Part shown: positions 1-15,000 of the stretch, one piece after another
Layout: each line of letters begins with the position of its first letter
How positions within the stretch are numbered: position 1 is the stretch's first letter
Source: Talinum fruticosum
Lineage: Eukaryota; Streptophyta; Magnoliopsida; Caryophyllales; Talinaceae
NCBI GenBank assembly: GCA_021018815.1
Contig: JAITYX010000008.1
Location: 3,656,001-3,720,000 of the forward strand
DNA: 64,000 nucleotides
Reading direction: 5' to 3'
Position numbers and translations under genes: made by a program
The notes under the pieces: generated by a model
What the model was told of the DNA's origin: nothing
The model's input: only the letters and a program-made list of their open reading frames with translations
Databases searched by the model: none

Positions 1-3000
1 GCCTTTCATACACCTGAAACCGATTCCTTTGGCTATTTTGAGAGCCATTTTGATCAAAAAGAAATCAGCGAATTTTCAAGGAAAAAGTCAAGTCTTGAGG
101 TTACAAGGCTTGATGGAATAAATAAAAGAATAAAAGCGTAGGAACAACGTGGACTTTGGCCACAAAGTAAGATGATTTCTTTGGCAATCCCGGGAACAAG
201 TTGGAATGAGCAATAGAATGCCTTTTGGAACAATGGATCTAGCCTCACGTTTTTGTAGGCTTACGATTTAGAGAAAGGGCCTATAAAGGAGATCCAAAAA
301 GAACTAGGCCTTTCATACACCTCGAAACCGATTCCTTTGGCTATTTTGAGAGCCATTTTGATCAAAAAGAAATCAGCGAGTTTTCAAGGAAAAACTCAAG
401 TCTTGAGGTTACAAGGCTTGATGGAATAAATGAAAGAATCAAACCGTAGGAACAAGGTGGACTTTGGCCACAAAGTAAGATGATTTCTTTGGCAATCCAG
501 GAACAAGTTGGAATGAGCAATAGAATGCCTTTTGGAACAATGGATCGAGCCTCACGTTTTTGTAGGCTTACGATTTAGAGAAAGGGCCTATAAAGGAGAT
601 CCAAAAAGAACTAGGCCTTTCATACACCTCGAAACCGATTCCTTTGGCTATTTTGAGAGCCATTTTGATCAAAAAGAAATCAGCGAGTTTTCAAGGAAAA
701 ACTCAAGTCTTGAGGTTACAAGGCTTGATGGAATAAATGAAAGAATCAAAGCGTAGGAACAAGGTGGACTTTGGCCACAAAGTAAGATGATTTCCTTGGC
801 AATCCAGGAACAAGTTGGAATGAGCAATAGAATGCCTTTTGGAACAATGGATCGAGCCTCACGTTTTTGTAGGCTTACGATTTAGAGAAAGGACCTATAA
901 AGGACATCCAAAAAGAACTAGGCCTTTCATACACCTGAAACCGATTCCTTTGGCTATTTTGAGAGCCATTTTGATCAAACAGAAATCAGCGAGTTTTCAA
1001 GGAAAAAGTCAAGTCTTGAGGTTACAAGGCTTGATGGAATAAATGAAAGAATCAAAGCGTAGGAACAACGTCGACTTTGGCCACAAAGTAAGATGATTTC
1101 TTTGGCAATCCCGGAACAAGTTGGAATGAGCAATAGAATGCCTTTTGGAACAATGGATCCAGACCTCACGTTTTTGTAGGCTTACGATTGAGAGAAAGGA
1201 CCTATAAAGGACATCCAAAAAGAACTACGCCTTTCATGCACCTGAAACCGATTCCCTTGGCTATTTTGAGAGCCATTTTGATCAAAAAGAAATCAGCGAA
1301 CTTTCAAGGAAAAACTCAAGTCTTGAGGTTACAAGGCTTGATGGAATAAATGAAAGAATCAAAGCGTAGGAACAAGGTGGACTTTGGCCACAAAGTAAGA
1401 TGATTTCTTTGGCAATCCCGGAACAAGTTGGAATGAGCAATAGAATGCCTTTTGCAACAATGGATCGAGCCTCACGTTTTTGTAGGCTTACGATTTAGAG
1501 AAAGGACCTATAAAGGACATCCAAAAAGAACTAGGCCTTTCAAACACACGGAAACCGATTCCTTTGGCTATTTTGAGAGCCATTTTGATCAAACAGAAAT
1601 CAGCGAGTTTTCAAGGAAAAAGTCAAGTCTTGAGGTTACAAGGCTTGATGGAATAAATGAAAGAATCAAAGCGTAGGAACAACGTCGACTTTGGCCACAA
1701 AGTAAGATGATTTCTTTGGCAATCCCGGGAACAAGTTGGAATGAGCAATAGAATGCCTTTTGGAACAATGGATCCAGACCTCACGTTTTTGTACGCTTAC
1801 GATTGAGAGAAAGGACCTATAAAGGACATCCAAAAAGAACTAGGCCTTTCATGCACCTGGAAACTAATTCCCTTGGCTATTTTGAGAGCCATTTTGATCA
1901 AAAAGAAATCAGCGAACTTTCAAGGAAAAACTCAAGTCTTGAGGTTACAAGGCTTGATGGAATAAATGAAAGAATCAAAGCGTAGGAACAAGGTGGACTT
2001 TGGCCACAAAGTAAGATGATTTCTTTGGCAATCCCGGAACAAGTTGGAATGAGCAATAGAATGCCTTTTGCAACAATGGATCGAGCCTCACGTTTTTGTA
2101 GGCTTACGATTTAGAGAAAGGACCTATAAAGGAGATCCAAAAAGAACTAGGCCTTTCATACACCGGAAACCGATTCCTTTGGCTATTTTGAGAGCCATTT
2201 TGATCAAACAGAAATCAGCGAGTTTTCAAGGAAAACTCAAGTCTTGAGGTTACAAGGCTTGATGGAATAAATGAAAGAATCAAAGCGTAGGAACAAGGTG
2301 GCCTTTGGGCACAAAGAAGGGTGATTTCTTTGGCAATCCCGGAACAAGTTGGAATGAGCACTAGAATGCCTTTTGGAACAATGGATCCAGCCTCACGTTT
2401 TTGTAGGCTTACGATTTAGAGAAAGGACCTATAAAGGAGATCCAAAAAGAACTAGGCCTTTCATACACTCGAAACCGATTCCTTTGGCTATTTTGAGAGC
2501 CATTTTGATAAAAAAGAAATCAGCGAATTTTCAAGGAAAAAGTCAAGTCTTGAGGTTACAAGGATTGATGGAATAAATGAAAGAATCAAAGCGTAGGAAC
2601 AAGGTGGCCTTTGGGCACAAAGAAGGGTGATTTCTTTGGCAATCCCGGAACAAGTTGGAATGAGCACTAGAATGCCTTTTGGAACAATGGATCCAGACCT
2701 CACGTTTTTGTAGGCTTACGATTTAGAGAAAGGACCTATAAAGGACATCCAAAAAGAACTAGGCCTTTCATACACTCGGAAACCGATTCCATTGGCTATT
2801 TTGAGAGCCATTTTGATCAAAAAGAAATCAGCGAACTTTCAAGGATAAACTCAAGTCTTGAGGTTATAAGGCTTGATGGAATAAATGAAAGAATCAAAGC
2901 GTAGGAACAAGGTGGACTTTGGCCACAAAGTAAGATGATTTCTTTGGCAATCCCGGAACAAGTTGGAATGAGCAATAGAATGCCTTTTGGAACAATGGAT

Positions 3001-6000
3001 CGAGCCTCACGTTTTTGTAGGCTTACGATTTAGAGAAAGGACCTATAAAGGACATCCAAAAAGAACTAGGCCTTTCATACACCCGAAACCGATTCCTTTG
3101 GCTATTTTGAGAGCGATTTTGATCAAACAGAAATCAGCGAGTTTTCAAGGAAAAAGTCAAGTCTTGAGGTTACAAGGCTTGATGGAATAAATGAAAGAAT
3201 CAAAGCGTAGGAACAACGTCGACTTTGGCCACAAAGTAAGATGATTTCTTTGGCAATCCCAGGAACAAGTTGGAATGAGCACTAAAATGCCTTTTGGAAC
3301 AATGGATCCGAGCCTCACGTTTTTGTAGGCTTACGATTGAGAGAAAGGACCTATAAAGGACATCCAAAAAGAACTAGGCCTTTCATGCACCTGGAAACCG
3401 ATTCCCTTGGCTATTTTGAGAGCCATTTTGATCAAAAAGAAATCAGCGAACTTTCAAGGATAAACTCAAGTCTTGAGGTTATAAGGCTTGATGGAATAAA
3501 TGAAAGAATCAAAGCGTAGGAACAAGGTGGACTTTGGCCACAAAGCAAGATGATTTCTTTGGCAATCCCGGAACAAGTTGGAATGAGCAATAGAATGCCT
3601 TTTGGGACAATGGATCCAGCCTCACGTTTTTGTAGGCTTACGATTTAGAGAAAGGACCTATAAAGGACATCCAAAAAGAACTAGGCCTTTCATACACACT
3701 GAAACCGATTCCTTTGGCTATTTTGAGAGCCATTTTGATCAAAAAGAAATCAGCGAATTTTCAAGGAAAAAGTCAAGTCTTGAGGTTACAAGGCTTGATG
3801 GAATAAATAAAAGAATAAAAGCGTAGGAACAACGTGGACTTTGGCCACAAAGTAAGATGATTTCTTTGGCAATCCCGGAACAAGTTGGAATGAGCAATAG
3901 AATGCCTTTTGGAACAATGGATCTAGCCTCACGTTTTTGTAGGCTTACGATTTAGAGAAAGGGCCTATAAAGGAGATCCAAAAAGAACTAGGCCTTTCAT
4001 ACACCTCGAAACCGATTCCTTTGGCTATTTTGAGAGCCATTTTGATCAAAAAGAAATCAGCGAGTTTTCAAGGAAAAACTCAAGTCTTGAGGTTACAAGG
4101 CTTGATGGAATAAATGAAAGAATCAAACCGTAGGAACAAGGTGGACTTTGGCCACAAAGTAAGATGATTTCTTTGGCAATCCAGGAACAAGTTGGAATGA
4201 GCAATAGAATGCCTTTTGGAACAATGGATCGAGCCTCACGTTTTTGTAGGCTTACGATTTAGAGAAAGGGCCTATAAAGGAGATCCAAAAAGAACTAGGC
4301 CTTTCATACACCTCGAAACCGATTCCTTTGGCTATTTTGAGAGCCATTTTGATCAAAAAGAAATCAGCGAGTTTTCAAGGAAAAACTCAAGTCTTGAGGT
4401 TACAAGGCTTGATGGAATAAATGAAAGAATCAAAGCGTAGGAACAAGGTGGACTTTGGCCACAAAGTAAGATGATTTCTTTGGCAATCCCGGGAACAAGT
4501 TGGAATGAGCAATAGAATGCCTTTTGGAACAATGGATCGAGCCTCACGTTTTTGTAGGCTTACGATTTAGAGAAAGGACCTATAAAGGACATCCAAAAAG
4601 AACTAGGCCTTTCATACACACGAAACCGATTCCTTTGGCTATTTTGAGAGCCATTTTGATCAAACAGAAATCAGCGAGTTTTCAAGGAAAAAGTCAACTC
4701 TTGAGGTTACAAGGCTTGATGGAATAAATGAAAGAATCAAAGCGTAGGAACAACGTCGACTTTGGCCACAAAGTAAGATGATTTCTTTGGCAATCCCGGG
4801 AACAAGTTGGAATGAGCAATAGAATGCCTTTTGGAACAATGGATCCAGCCTCACGTTTTTGTAGGCTTACGATTGAGAGAAAGGACCTATAAAGGACATC
4901 CAAAAAGAACTACGCCTTTCATGCACTCGAAACCGATTCCCTTGGCTATTTTGAGAGCCATTTTGATCAAAAAGAAATCAGCGAACTTTCAAGGAAAAAC
5001 TCAAGTCTTGAGGTTACAAGGCTTGATGGAATAAATGAAAGAATCAAAGCGTAGGAACAAGGTGGACTTTGGCCACAAAGTAAGATGATTTCTTTGGCAA
5101 TCCAGGAACAAGTTGGAATGAGCAATAGAATGCCTTTTGCAACAATGGATCGAGCCTCACGTTTTTGTAGGCTTACGATTTAGAGAAAGGACCTATAAAG
5201 GACATCCAAAAAGAACTAGGCCTTTCATACACTCGAAACCGATTCCTTTGGCTATTTTGAGAGCCATTTTGATCAAAAAGAAATCAGCGAATTTTCAAGG
5301 AAAAAGTCAAGTCTTGAGGTTACAAGGATTGATGGAATAAATGAAAGAATCAAAGCGTAGGAACAAGGTGGCCTTTGGGCACAAAGAAGGGTGATTTCTT
5401 TGGCAATCCCGGGAACAAGTTGGAATGAGCACTAGCATGCCTTTTGGAACAATGGATCCAGCCTCACGTTTTTGTAGGCTTACGATTTAGAGAAAGGACC
5501 TATAAAGGACATCCAAAAAGAACTAGGCCTTTCATACACCTGAAACCGATTCCATTGGCTATTTTGAGAGCCATTTTGATCAAAAAGAAATCAGCGAACT
5601 TTCAAGGATAAACTCAAGTCTTGAGGTTGTAAGGCTTGATGGAATAAATGAAAGAATCAAAGCGTAGGAACAAGGTGGACTTTGGCCACAAAGTAAGATG
5701 ATTTCTTTGGCAATCCAGGAACAAGTTGGAATGAGCAATAGAATGCCTTTTGGAACAATGGATCGAGCCTCACGTTTTTGTAGGCTTACGATTTAGAGAA
5801 AGGACCTATAAAGGACATCCAAAAAGAACTAGGCCTTTCATACACACGGAAACCGATTCCTTTGGCTATTTTGAGAGCGATTTTGATCAAACAGAAATCA
5901 GCGAGTTTTCAAGGAAAAAGTCAAGTCTTGAGGTTACAAGGCTTGATGGAATAAATGAAAGAATCAAAGCGTAGGAACAACGTCGACTTTGGCCACAAAG

Positions 6001-9000
6001 TAAGATGATTTCTTTGGCAATCCCGGAACAAGTTGGAATGAGCACTAGAATGCCTTTTGGAACAATGGATCCAGCCTCACGTTTTTGTAGGCTTACGATT
6101 GAGAGAAAGGACCTATAAAGGACATCCAAAAAGAACTAGGCCTTTCATGCACTCGAAACCGATTCCCTTGGCTATTTTGAGAGCCATTTTGATCAAAAAG
6201 AAATCAGCGAACTTTCAAGGATAAACTCAAGTCTTGAGGTTATAAGGCTTGATGGAATAAATGAAACAATCAAAGCGTAGGAACAAGGTGGACTTTGGCC
6301 ACAAAGCAAGATGATTTCTTTGGCAATCCCGGGAACAAGTTGGAATGAGCAATAGAATGCCTTTTGGAACAATGGATCCAGACCTCACGTTTTTGTAGGC
6401 TTACGATTTAGAGAAAGGACCTATAAAGGACATCCAAAAAGAACTAGGCCTTTCATACACACTGAAACCGATTCCTTTGGCTATTTTGAGAGCCATTTTG
6501 ATCAAAAAGAAATCAGCGAATTTTCAAGGAAAAAGTCAAGTCTTGAGGTTACAAGGCTTGATGGAATAAATAAAAGAATAAAAGCGTAGGAACAAGGTGG
6601 ACTTTGGCCACAAAGTAAGATGATTTCTTTGGCAATCCCGGGAACAAGTTGGAATGAGCAATAGAATGCCTTTTGGAACAATGGATCTAGCCTCACGTTT
6701 TTGTAGGCTTACGATTTAGAGAAAGGGCCTATAAAGGAGATCCAAAAAGAACTAGGCCTTTCATACACCTCGAAACCGATTCCTTTGGCTATTTTGAGAG
6801 CCATTTTGATCAAAAAGAAATCAGCGAGTTTTCAAGGAAAAACTCAAGTCTTGAGGTTACAAGGCTTGATGGAATAAATGAAAGAATCAAACCGTAGGAA
6901 CAAGGTGGACTTTGGCCACAAAGTAAGATGATTTCTTTGGCAATCCCGGAACAAGTTGGAATGAGCAATAGAATGCCTTTTGGAACAATGGATCGAGCCT
7001 CACGTTTTTGTAGGCTTACGATTTAGAGAAAGGGCCTATAAAGGAGATCCAAAAAGAACTAGGCCTTTCATACACCTCGAAACCGATTCCTTTGGCTATT
7101 TTGAGAGCCATTTTGATCAAAAAGAAATCAGCGAACTTTCAAGGATAAACTCAAGTCTTGAGGTTGTAAGGCTTGATGGAATAAATGAAAGAATCAAAGC
7201 GTAGGAACAAGGTGGACTTTGGCCACAAAGTAAGATGATTTCTTTGGCAATCCCGGAACAAGTTGGAATGAGCAATAGAATGCCTTTTGGAACAATGGAT
7301 CGAGCCTCACATTTTTGTAGGCTTACGATTTAGAGAAAGGACCTATAAAGGACATCCAAAAAGAACTAGGCCTTTCATACACCTCGAAACCGATTCCTTT
7401 GGCTATTTTGAGAGCCATTTTGATCAAACGAAATCAGCGAGTTTTCAAGGAAAAAGTCAACTCTTGAGGTTACAAGGCTTGATGGAATAAATGAAAGAAT
7501 CAAAGCGTAGGAACAACGTCGACTTTGGCCACAAAGTAAGATGATTTCTTTGGCAATCCCGGAACAAGTTGGAATGAGCAATAGAATGCCTTTTGGAACA
7601 ATGGATCCAGCCTCACGTTTTTGTAGGCTTACGATTTAGAGAAAGGACCTATAAAGGACATCCAAAAAGAACTAGGCCTTTCATACACCTGAAACCGATT
7701 CCTTTGGCTATTTTGAGAGCCATTTTGATAAAAAGAAATCAGCGAATTTTCAAGGAAAAAGTCAAGTCTTGAGGTTACAAGGATTGATGGAATAAATGAA
7801 AGAATCAAAGCGTAGGAACAAGGTGGCCTTTGGGCACAAAGAAGGGTGATTTCTTTGGCAATCCCGGAACAAGTTGGAATGAGCACTAGAATGCCTTTTG
7901 GAACAATGTATCCAGCCTCACGTTTTTGTAGGCTTACGATTTAGAGAAAGGACCTATAAAGGACATCCAAAAAGAACTAGGCCTTTCATACACCTGAAAC
8001 CGATTCCATTGGCTATTTTGAGAGCCATTTTGATCAAAAAGAAATCAGCGAACTTTCAAGGATAAACTCAAGTCTTGAGGTTATAAGGCTTGATGGAATA
8101 AATGAAAGAATCAAAGCGTAGGAACAAGGTGGACTTTGGCCACAAAGTAAGATGATTTCTTTGGCAATCCCGGAACAAGTTGGAATGAGCAATAGAATGC
8201 CTTTTGGAACAATGGATCGAGCCTCACGTTTTTGTAGGCTTACGATTTAGAGAAAGGACCTATAAAGGACATCCAAAAAGAACTAGGCCTTTCATACACT
8301 CGAAACCGATTCCTTTGGCTATTTTGAGAGCGATTTTGATCAAACAGAAATCAGCGAGTTTTCAAGGAAAAAGTCAAGTCTTGAGGTTACAAGGCTTGAT
8401 GGAAGAAATGAAAGAATCAAAGCGTAGGAACAAGGTGGCCTTTGGGCACAAAGTAGGGTGATTTCTTTGGCAATCCCGGGAACAAGTTGGAATGAGCAAT
8501 AGAATGCCTTTTGGAACAATGGATCCAGACCTCACGTTTTTGTAGGCTTACGATTTAGAGAAAGGACCTATAAAGGACATCCAAAAAGAACTAGGCCTTT
8601 CATACACCTCGAAGCCGATTCCTTTGGCTATTTTGAGAGCCATTTTGATCAAACAGAAATCACCGTGTTTTCAAGGAAAAAGTCAAGTCTTGAGGTTACA
8701 AGGCTTGATGGAATAAATGAAAGAATCAAAGCGTAGGAACAACGTCGACTTTGGCCACAAAGTAAGATGATTTCTTTGGCAATCCCGGAACAAGTTGGAA
8801 TGAGCAATAGAATGCCTTTTGGAACAATGGATCCAGCCTCACGTTTTTGTAGGCTTACGATTGAGAGAAAGGACCTATAAAGGACATCCAAAAAGAACTA
8901 GGCCTTTCATGCACCTGGAAACCGATTCCCTTGGGTATTTTGAGAGCCATTTTGATCAAAAAGAAATCAGCGAACTTTCAAGGAAAAACTCAAGTCTTGA

Positions 9001-12000
9001 GGTTACAAGGCTTGATGGAATAAATGAAAGAATCAAAGCGTAGGAACAAGGTGGACTTTGGCCACAAAGTAAGATGATTTCTTTGGCAATCCCGAGAACA
9101 AGTTGGAATGAGCAATAGAATGCCTTTTGGAACAATGGATCTAGCCTCACGTTTTTGTAGGCTTACGATTTAGAGAAAGGGCCTATAAAGGAGATCCAAA
9201 AAGAACTAGGCCTTTCATACACCTCGAAACCGATTCCTTTAGCTATTTTGAGAGCCATTTTGATCAAAAGAAATCAGCGAGTTTTCAAGGAAAAACTCAA
9301 GTCTTGAGGTTACAAGGCTTGATGGAATAAATGAAAGAATCAAAGCGTAGGAACAAGGTGGACTTTGGCCACAAAGTAAGATGATTTCATTAGCAATCCG
9401 GGAACAAGTTGGAATGAGCAATAGAATGCCTTTTGGAACAATGGATCGAGCCTCACGTTTTTGTAGGCTTACGATTTAGAGAAAGGACCTATAAAGGACA
9501 TGCAAAAAGAACTAGGCCTTTCATGCACTCGAAGCCGATTCCCTTGTCTATTTTGAGAGCCATTTTGATCAAAAAGAAATCAGCGAACTTTCAAGGATAA
9601 ACTCAAGTCTTGAGGTTACAAGGCTTGATGGAATAAATGAAAGAATCAAAGCGTAGGAACAAGGTGGACTTTGGCCACAAAGTAAGATGATTTCTTTGGC
9701 AATCCCGGGAACAAGTTGGAATGAGCAATAGAATGCCTTTTGCAACAATGGATCGAGCCTCACGTTTTTGTAGGCTTACGATTTAGAGAAAGGACCTATA
9801 AAGGACATCCAAAAAGAACTAGGCCTTTCATACACACGGAAACCGATTCCTTTGGCTATTTTGAGAGCCATTTTGATCAAACAGAAATCAGCGAGATTTC
9901 AAGGAAAAAGTCAAGTCTTGAGGTTACAAGGCTTGATGGAATAAATGAAAGAATCAAAGCGTAGGAACAACGTCGACTTTGGCCACAAAGTAAGATGATT
10001 TCTTTGGCAATCCCGAGAACAAGTTGGAATGAGCAATAGAATGCCTTTTGGAACAATGGATCCAGCCTCACGTTTTTGTAGGCTTACGATTGAGAGAAAG
10101 GACCTATAAAGGACATCCAAAAAGAACTAGGCCTTTCATGCACCTGAAACCGATTCCCTTGGCTATTTTGAGAGCCATTTTGATCAAAAAGAAATCAGCG
10201 AACTTTCAAGGAAAAACTCAAGTCTTGAGGTTACAAGGCTTGATGGAATAAATGAAAGAATCAAAGCGTAGGAACAAGGTGGACTTTGGCCACAAAGTAA
10301 GATGATTTCTTTGGCAATCCCGGGAACAAGTTGGAATGAGCAATAGAATGCCTTTTCGAACAATGGATCGAGCCTCACGTTTTTGTAGGCTTACGATTTA
10401 GAGAAAGGGCCTATAAAGGAGATCCAAAAAGAACTAGGCCTTTCATACACCTCGAAACCGATTCCTTTGGCTATTTTGAGAGCCATTTTGATCAAACAGA
10501 AATCGGCGAGTTTTCAAGGAAAAAGTCAAGTCTTGAGGTTACAAGGCTTGATGGAATAAATGAAAGAATCAAAGCGTAGGAACAACGTCGACTTTGGCCA
10601 CAAAGTAAGATGATTTCTTTGGCAATCCCGGAACAAGTTGGAATGAGCAATAGAATGCCTTTTGCGAGCAATGGATCGAGCCTCACGTTTTTGTAGGCTT
10701 ACGATTTAGAGAAAGGACCTATAAAGGACATCCAAAAAGAACTAGGCCTTTCATACACCGGAAACCGATTCCTTTGGCTATTTTGAGAGCGATTTTGATC
10801 AAACAGAAATCAGCGAGTTTTCAAGGAAAAAGTCAAGTCTTGAGGTTACAAGGCTTGATGGAATAAATGAAACAATCAAAGCGTAGGAACAACGTCGACT
10901 TTGGCCACAAAGTAAGATGATTTCTTTGGCAATCCCGGAACAAGTTGGAATGAGCAACAGAATGCCTTTTGGAACAATGGATCCAGCCTCACGTTTTTGT
11001 AGCCTTACGATTGATAGAAAGGACCTATAAAGGACATCCAAAAAGAACAAGGCCTTTCATGCACTGGAAATCAGCGAACTTTCAAGGAAAAACTCAAGTC
11101 TTGAGGTTACAAGGCTTGATGGAACAAATGAAAGAATCAAAGCGTAGGAACAAGGTGGAGTTTGGCCACAAAGTAAGATGATTTCTTTGGCAATCCCGGG
11201 AACAAGTTGGAATGAGCAATAGAATGCCTTTTGCAACAATGGATCGAGCCTCACGTTTTTGTAGGCTTACGATTTAGAGAAAGGACCTATAAAGGACATC
11301 CAAAAAGAACTAGGCCTTTCATACACCTCGAAACCGATTCCTTTGGCTATTTTGAGAGCCATTTTGATCAAAAAGAAATCAGCGAATTTTCAAGGAAAAA
11401 GTCAAGTCTTGAGGTTACAAGGCTTGATGGAATAAATGAAAGAACAAAAGCGTAGGAACAAGGTGGACTTTGGCCACAAAGTAAGATGATTTCTTTGGCA
11501 ATCCCGGAACAAGTTGGAATGAGCAATAGAATGCCTTTTGGAACAATGGATCCAGCCTCACGTTTTTGTAGGCTTACGATTGAGAGAAAGGACCTATAAA
11601 GGACATCCAAAAAGAACTAGGCCTTTCATGCACCTGAAACCGATTCCCTTGGCTATTTTGAGAGCCATTTTGATCAAAAAGAAATCAGCGAACTTTCAAG
11701 GAAAAACTCAAGTCTTGAGGTTACAAGGCTTGATGGAATAAATGAAAGAATCAAAGCGTAGGAACAAGGTGGACTTTGGCCACAAAGTAAGATGATTTCT
11801 TTGGCAATCCCGGAACAAGTTGGAATGAGCAATAGAATGCCTTTTGGAACAATGGATCTAGCCTCACGTTTTTGTAGGCTTACGATTTAGAGAAAGGGCC
11901 TATAAAGGAGATCCAAAAGAACTAGGCCTTTCATACACCTCGAAACCGATTCTTTGGCTATTTTGAGAGCCATTTTGATCAAAAAGAAATCAGCGAGTTT

Positions 12001-15000
12001 TCAAGGAAAAACTCAAGTCTTGAGGTTACAAGGCTTGATGGAATAAATGAAAGAATCAAAGCGTAGGAACAAGGTGGACTTTGGCCACAAAGTAAGATGA
12101 TTTCTTTGGCAATCCCGGAACAAGTTGGAATGAGCAATAGAATGCCTTTTCGAACAATTCATCGAGCCTCACGTTTTTGTAGGCTTACGATTTGAGACAA
12201 CGGACCTATAAAGGACATCCAAAAAGAACTAGGCCTTTCATGCACCTGCAAATTGATTCCTTTGGCTATTTTGAGAGCCATTTTGATCAAAAAGAAATCA
12301 GGGAGTTTTCAACGAAAAAGTCAAGTCTTGAGGTTACAAGGCTTGATGGAATAAATGAAAGAATCAAAGCGTAGGAACAAGGTGGACTTTGGCCACAAAG
12401 TAAGATGATTTCTTTGGCAATCCCGGAACAAGTTGGAATGAGCAATAGAATGCCTTTTGGAACAATGGATCCAGCCTCACGTTTTTGTAGGCTTACGATT
12501 TAGAGAAAGGACCTATAAAGGACATCCAAAAACAACTAGGCCTTTCATACACACTGAAACCGATTCCTTTGGCTATTTTCGAGCCATTTTGATCAAAAAG
12601 AAATCAGCGAATTTTCAAGGAAAAAGTCAAGTCTTGAGGTTACAAGGCTTGATGGAATAAATAAAAGAATAAAAGCGTAGGAACAACGTGGACTTTGGCC
12701 ACAAAGTAAGATGATTTCTTTGGCAATCCCGGGAACAAGTTGGAATGAGCAATAGAATGCCTTTTGGAACAATGGATCTAGCCTCACGTTTTTGTAGGCT
12801 TACGATTTAGAGAAAGGGCCTATAAAGGAGATCCAAAAAGAACTAGGCCTTTCATACACCTCGAACCGATTCCTTTGGCTATTTTGAGAGCCATTTTGAT
12901 CAAAAAGAAATCAGCGAGTTTTCAAGGAAAAACTCAAGTCTTGAGGTTACAAGGCTTGATGGAATAAATGAAAGAATCAAACCGTAGGAACAAGCTGGAC
13001 TTTGGCCACAAAGTAAGATGATTTCTTTGGCAATCCCGGAACAAGTTGGAATGAGCAATAGAATGCCTTTTGGAACAATGGATCGAGCCTCACGTTTTTG
13101 TAGGCTTACGATTTAGAGAAAGGGCCTATAAAGGAGATCCAAAAAGAACTAGGCCTTTCATACACCTCGAAACCGATTCCTTTGGCTATTTTGAGAGCCA
13201 TTTTGATCAAAAAGAAATCAGCGAGTTTTCAAGGAAAACTCAAGTCTTGAGGTTACAAGGCTTGATGGAATAAATGAAAGAATCAAAGCGTAGGAACAAG
13301 GTGGACTTTGGCCACAAAGTAAGATGATTTCTTTGGCAATCCCGGAACAAGTTGGAATGAGCAATAGAATGCCTTTTCGAACAATGGATCGAGCCTCACG
13401 TTTTTGTAGGCTTACGATTTAGCGAAAGGACCTATAAAGGAGATCCAAAAAGAACTAGGCCTTTCATACACACGAAACCGATTCCTTTGGCTATTTTGAG
13501 AGCCATTTTGATCAAACAGAAATCAGCGAGTTTTCAAGGAAAAAGTCAAGTCTTGAGGTTACAAGGCTTGATGGAATAAATGAAAGAATCAAAGCGTAGG
13601 AACAACGTCGACTATGGCCACAAAGTAAGATGATTTCTTTGGCAATCCCGGGAACAAGTTGGAATGAGCAATAGAATGCCTTTTGGAACAATGGATCGAG
13701 CCTCACGTTTTTGTAGGCTTACGATTTAGAGAAAGGGCCTATAAAGGAGATCCAAAAAGAACTAGGCCTTTCATACACCTCAAACCGATTCCTTTGGCTA
13801 TTTTGAGAGCCATTTTGATCAAAAAGAAATCAGCGAATTTTCAAGGAAAAAGTCAAGTCTTGAGGTTACAAGGCTTGATGGAATAAATGAAAGAATCAAA
13901 GCGTAGGAACAAGGTGGACTTTGGCCACAAAGTAAGATGATTTCTTTGGCAATCCCGGAACAAGTTGGAATGAGCAATAGAATGCCTTTTCGAACAATTC
14001 ATCGAGCCTCACGTTTTTGTAGGCTTACGATTTAGACAACGGACCTATAAAGGAGATCCAAAAAGAACTAGGCCTTTCATACACCCGCAAATTGATTCCT
14101 TTGGCTATTTTGAGAGCCATTTTGATCAAAAAGAAATCAGGGAGTTTTCAACCAAAAAGTCAAGTCTTGAGGTTACAAGGCTTGATGGAATAAATGAAAG
14201 AATCAAAGCGTAGGAACAAGGTGGACTTTGGCCACAAAGTAAGATGATTTCTTTGGCAATCCCGGAAGAAGTTGGAATGAGCAATAGAATGCCTTTTGGA
14301 ACAATGGATCGAGCCTCACGTTTTTGTAGGCTTACGATTTAGAGAAAGGACCTATAAAGGAGATCCAAAAAGAACTAGGCCTTTCATACGCCTCGAAACC
14401 GATTCCTTTGGCTATTTTGAGAGCCATTTTGATCAAAAAGAAATCGCGAATTTTCAAGGAAAAAGTCAAGTCTTGAGGTTACAAGGCTTGATGGAATAAA
14501 TGAAAGAATCAAAGCGTAGGAACAAGGTGGCCTTTGGGCACAAAGTAGGGTGATTTCTTTGGCAATCCTAGGAACAAGTTGGAATGAGCACTAGAATGCC
14601 TTTTGGAACAATGGATCCAGCCTCACGTTTTTGTAGGCTTACGATTTAGAGAAAGGACCTATAAAGGACATCCAAAAAGAACTAGGCCTTTCATACACAC
14701 TGAAACCGATTCCTTTGGCTATTTTCGGAGCCATTTTGATCAAAAAGAAATCAGCGAATTTTCAAGGAAAAAGTCAAGTCTTGAGGTTACAAGGCTTGAT
14801 GGAAGAAATGAAAGAATCAAAGCGTAGGAACAAGGTGGACTTTGGCAACAAAGTAAGATGATTTCTTTGGCAATCCCGGGAACAAGTTGGAATGAGCAAT
14901 AGAATGCCTTTTGGAACAATGGATCTAGCCTCACGTTTTTGTAGGCTTACGATTTAGAGAAAGGACCTATAAAGGAGATCCAAAAAGAACTAGGCCTTTC

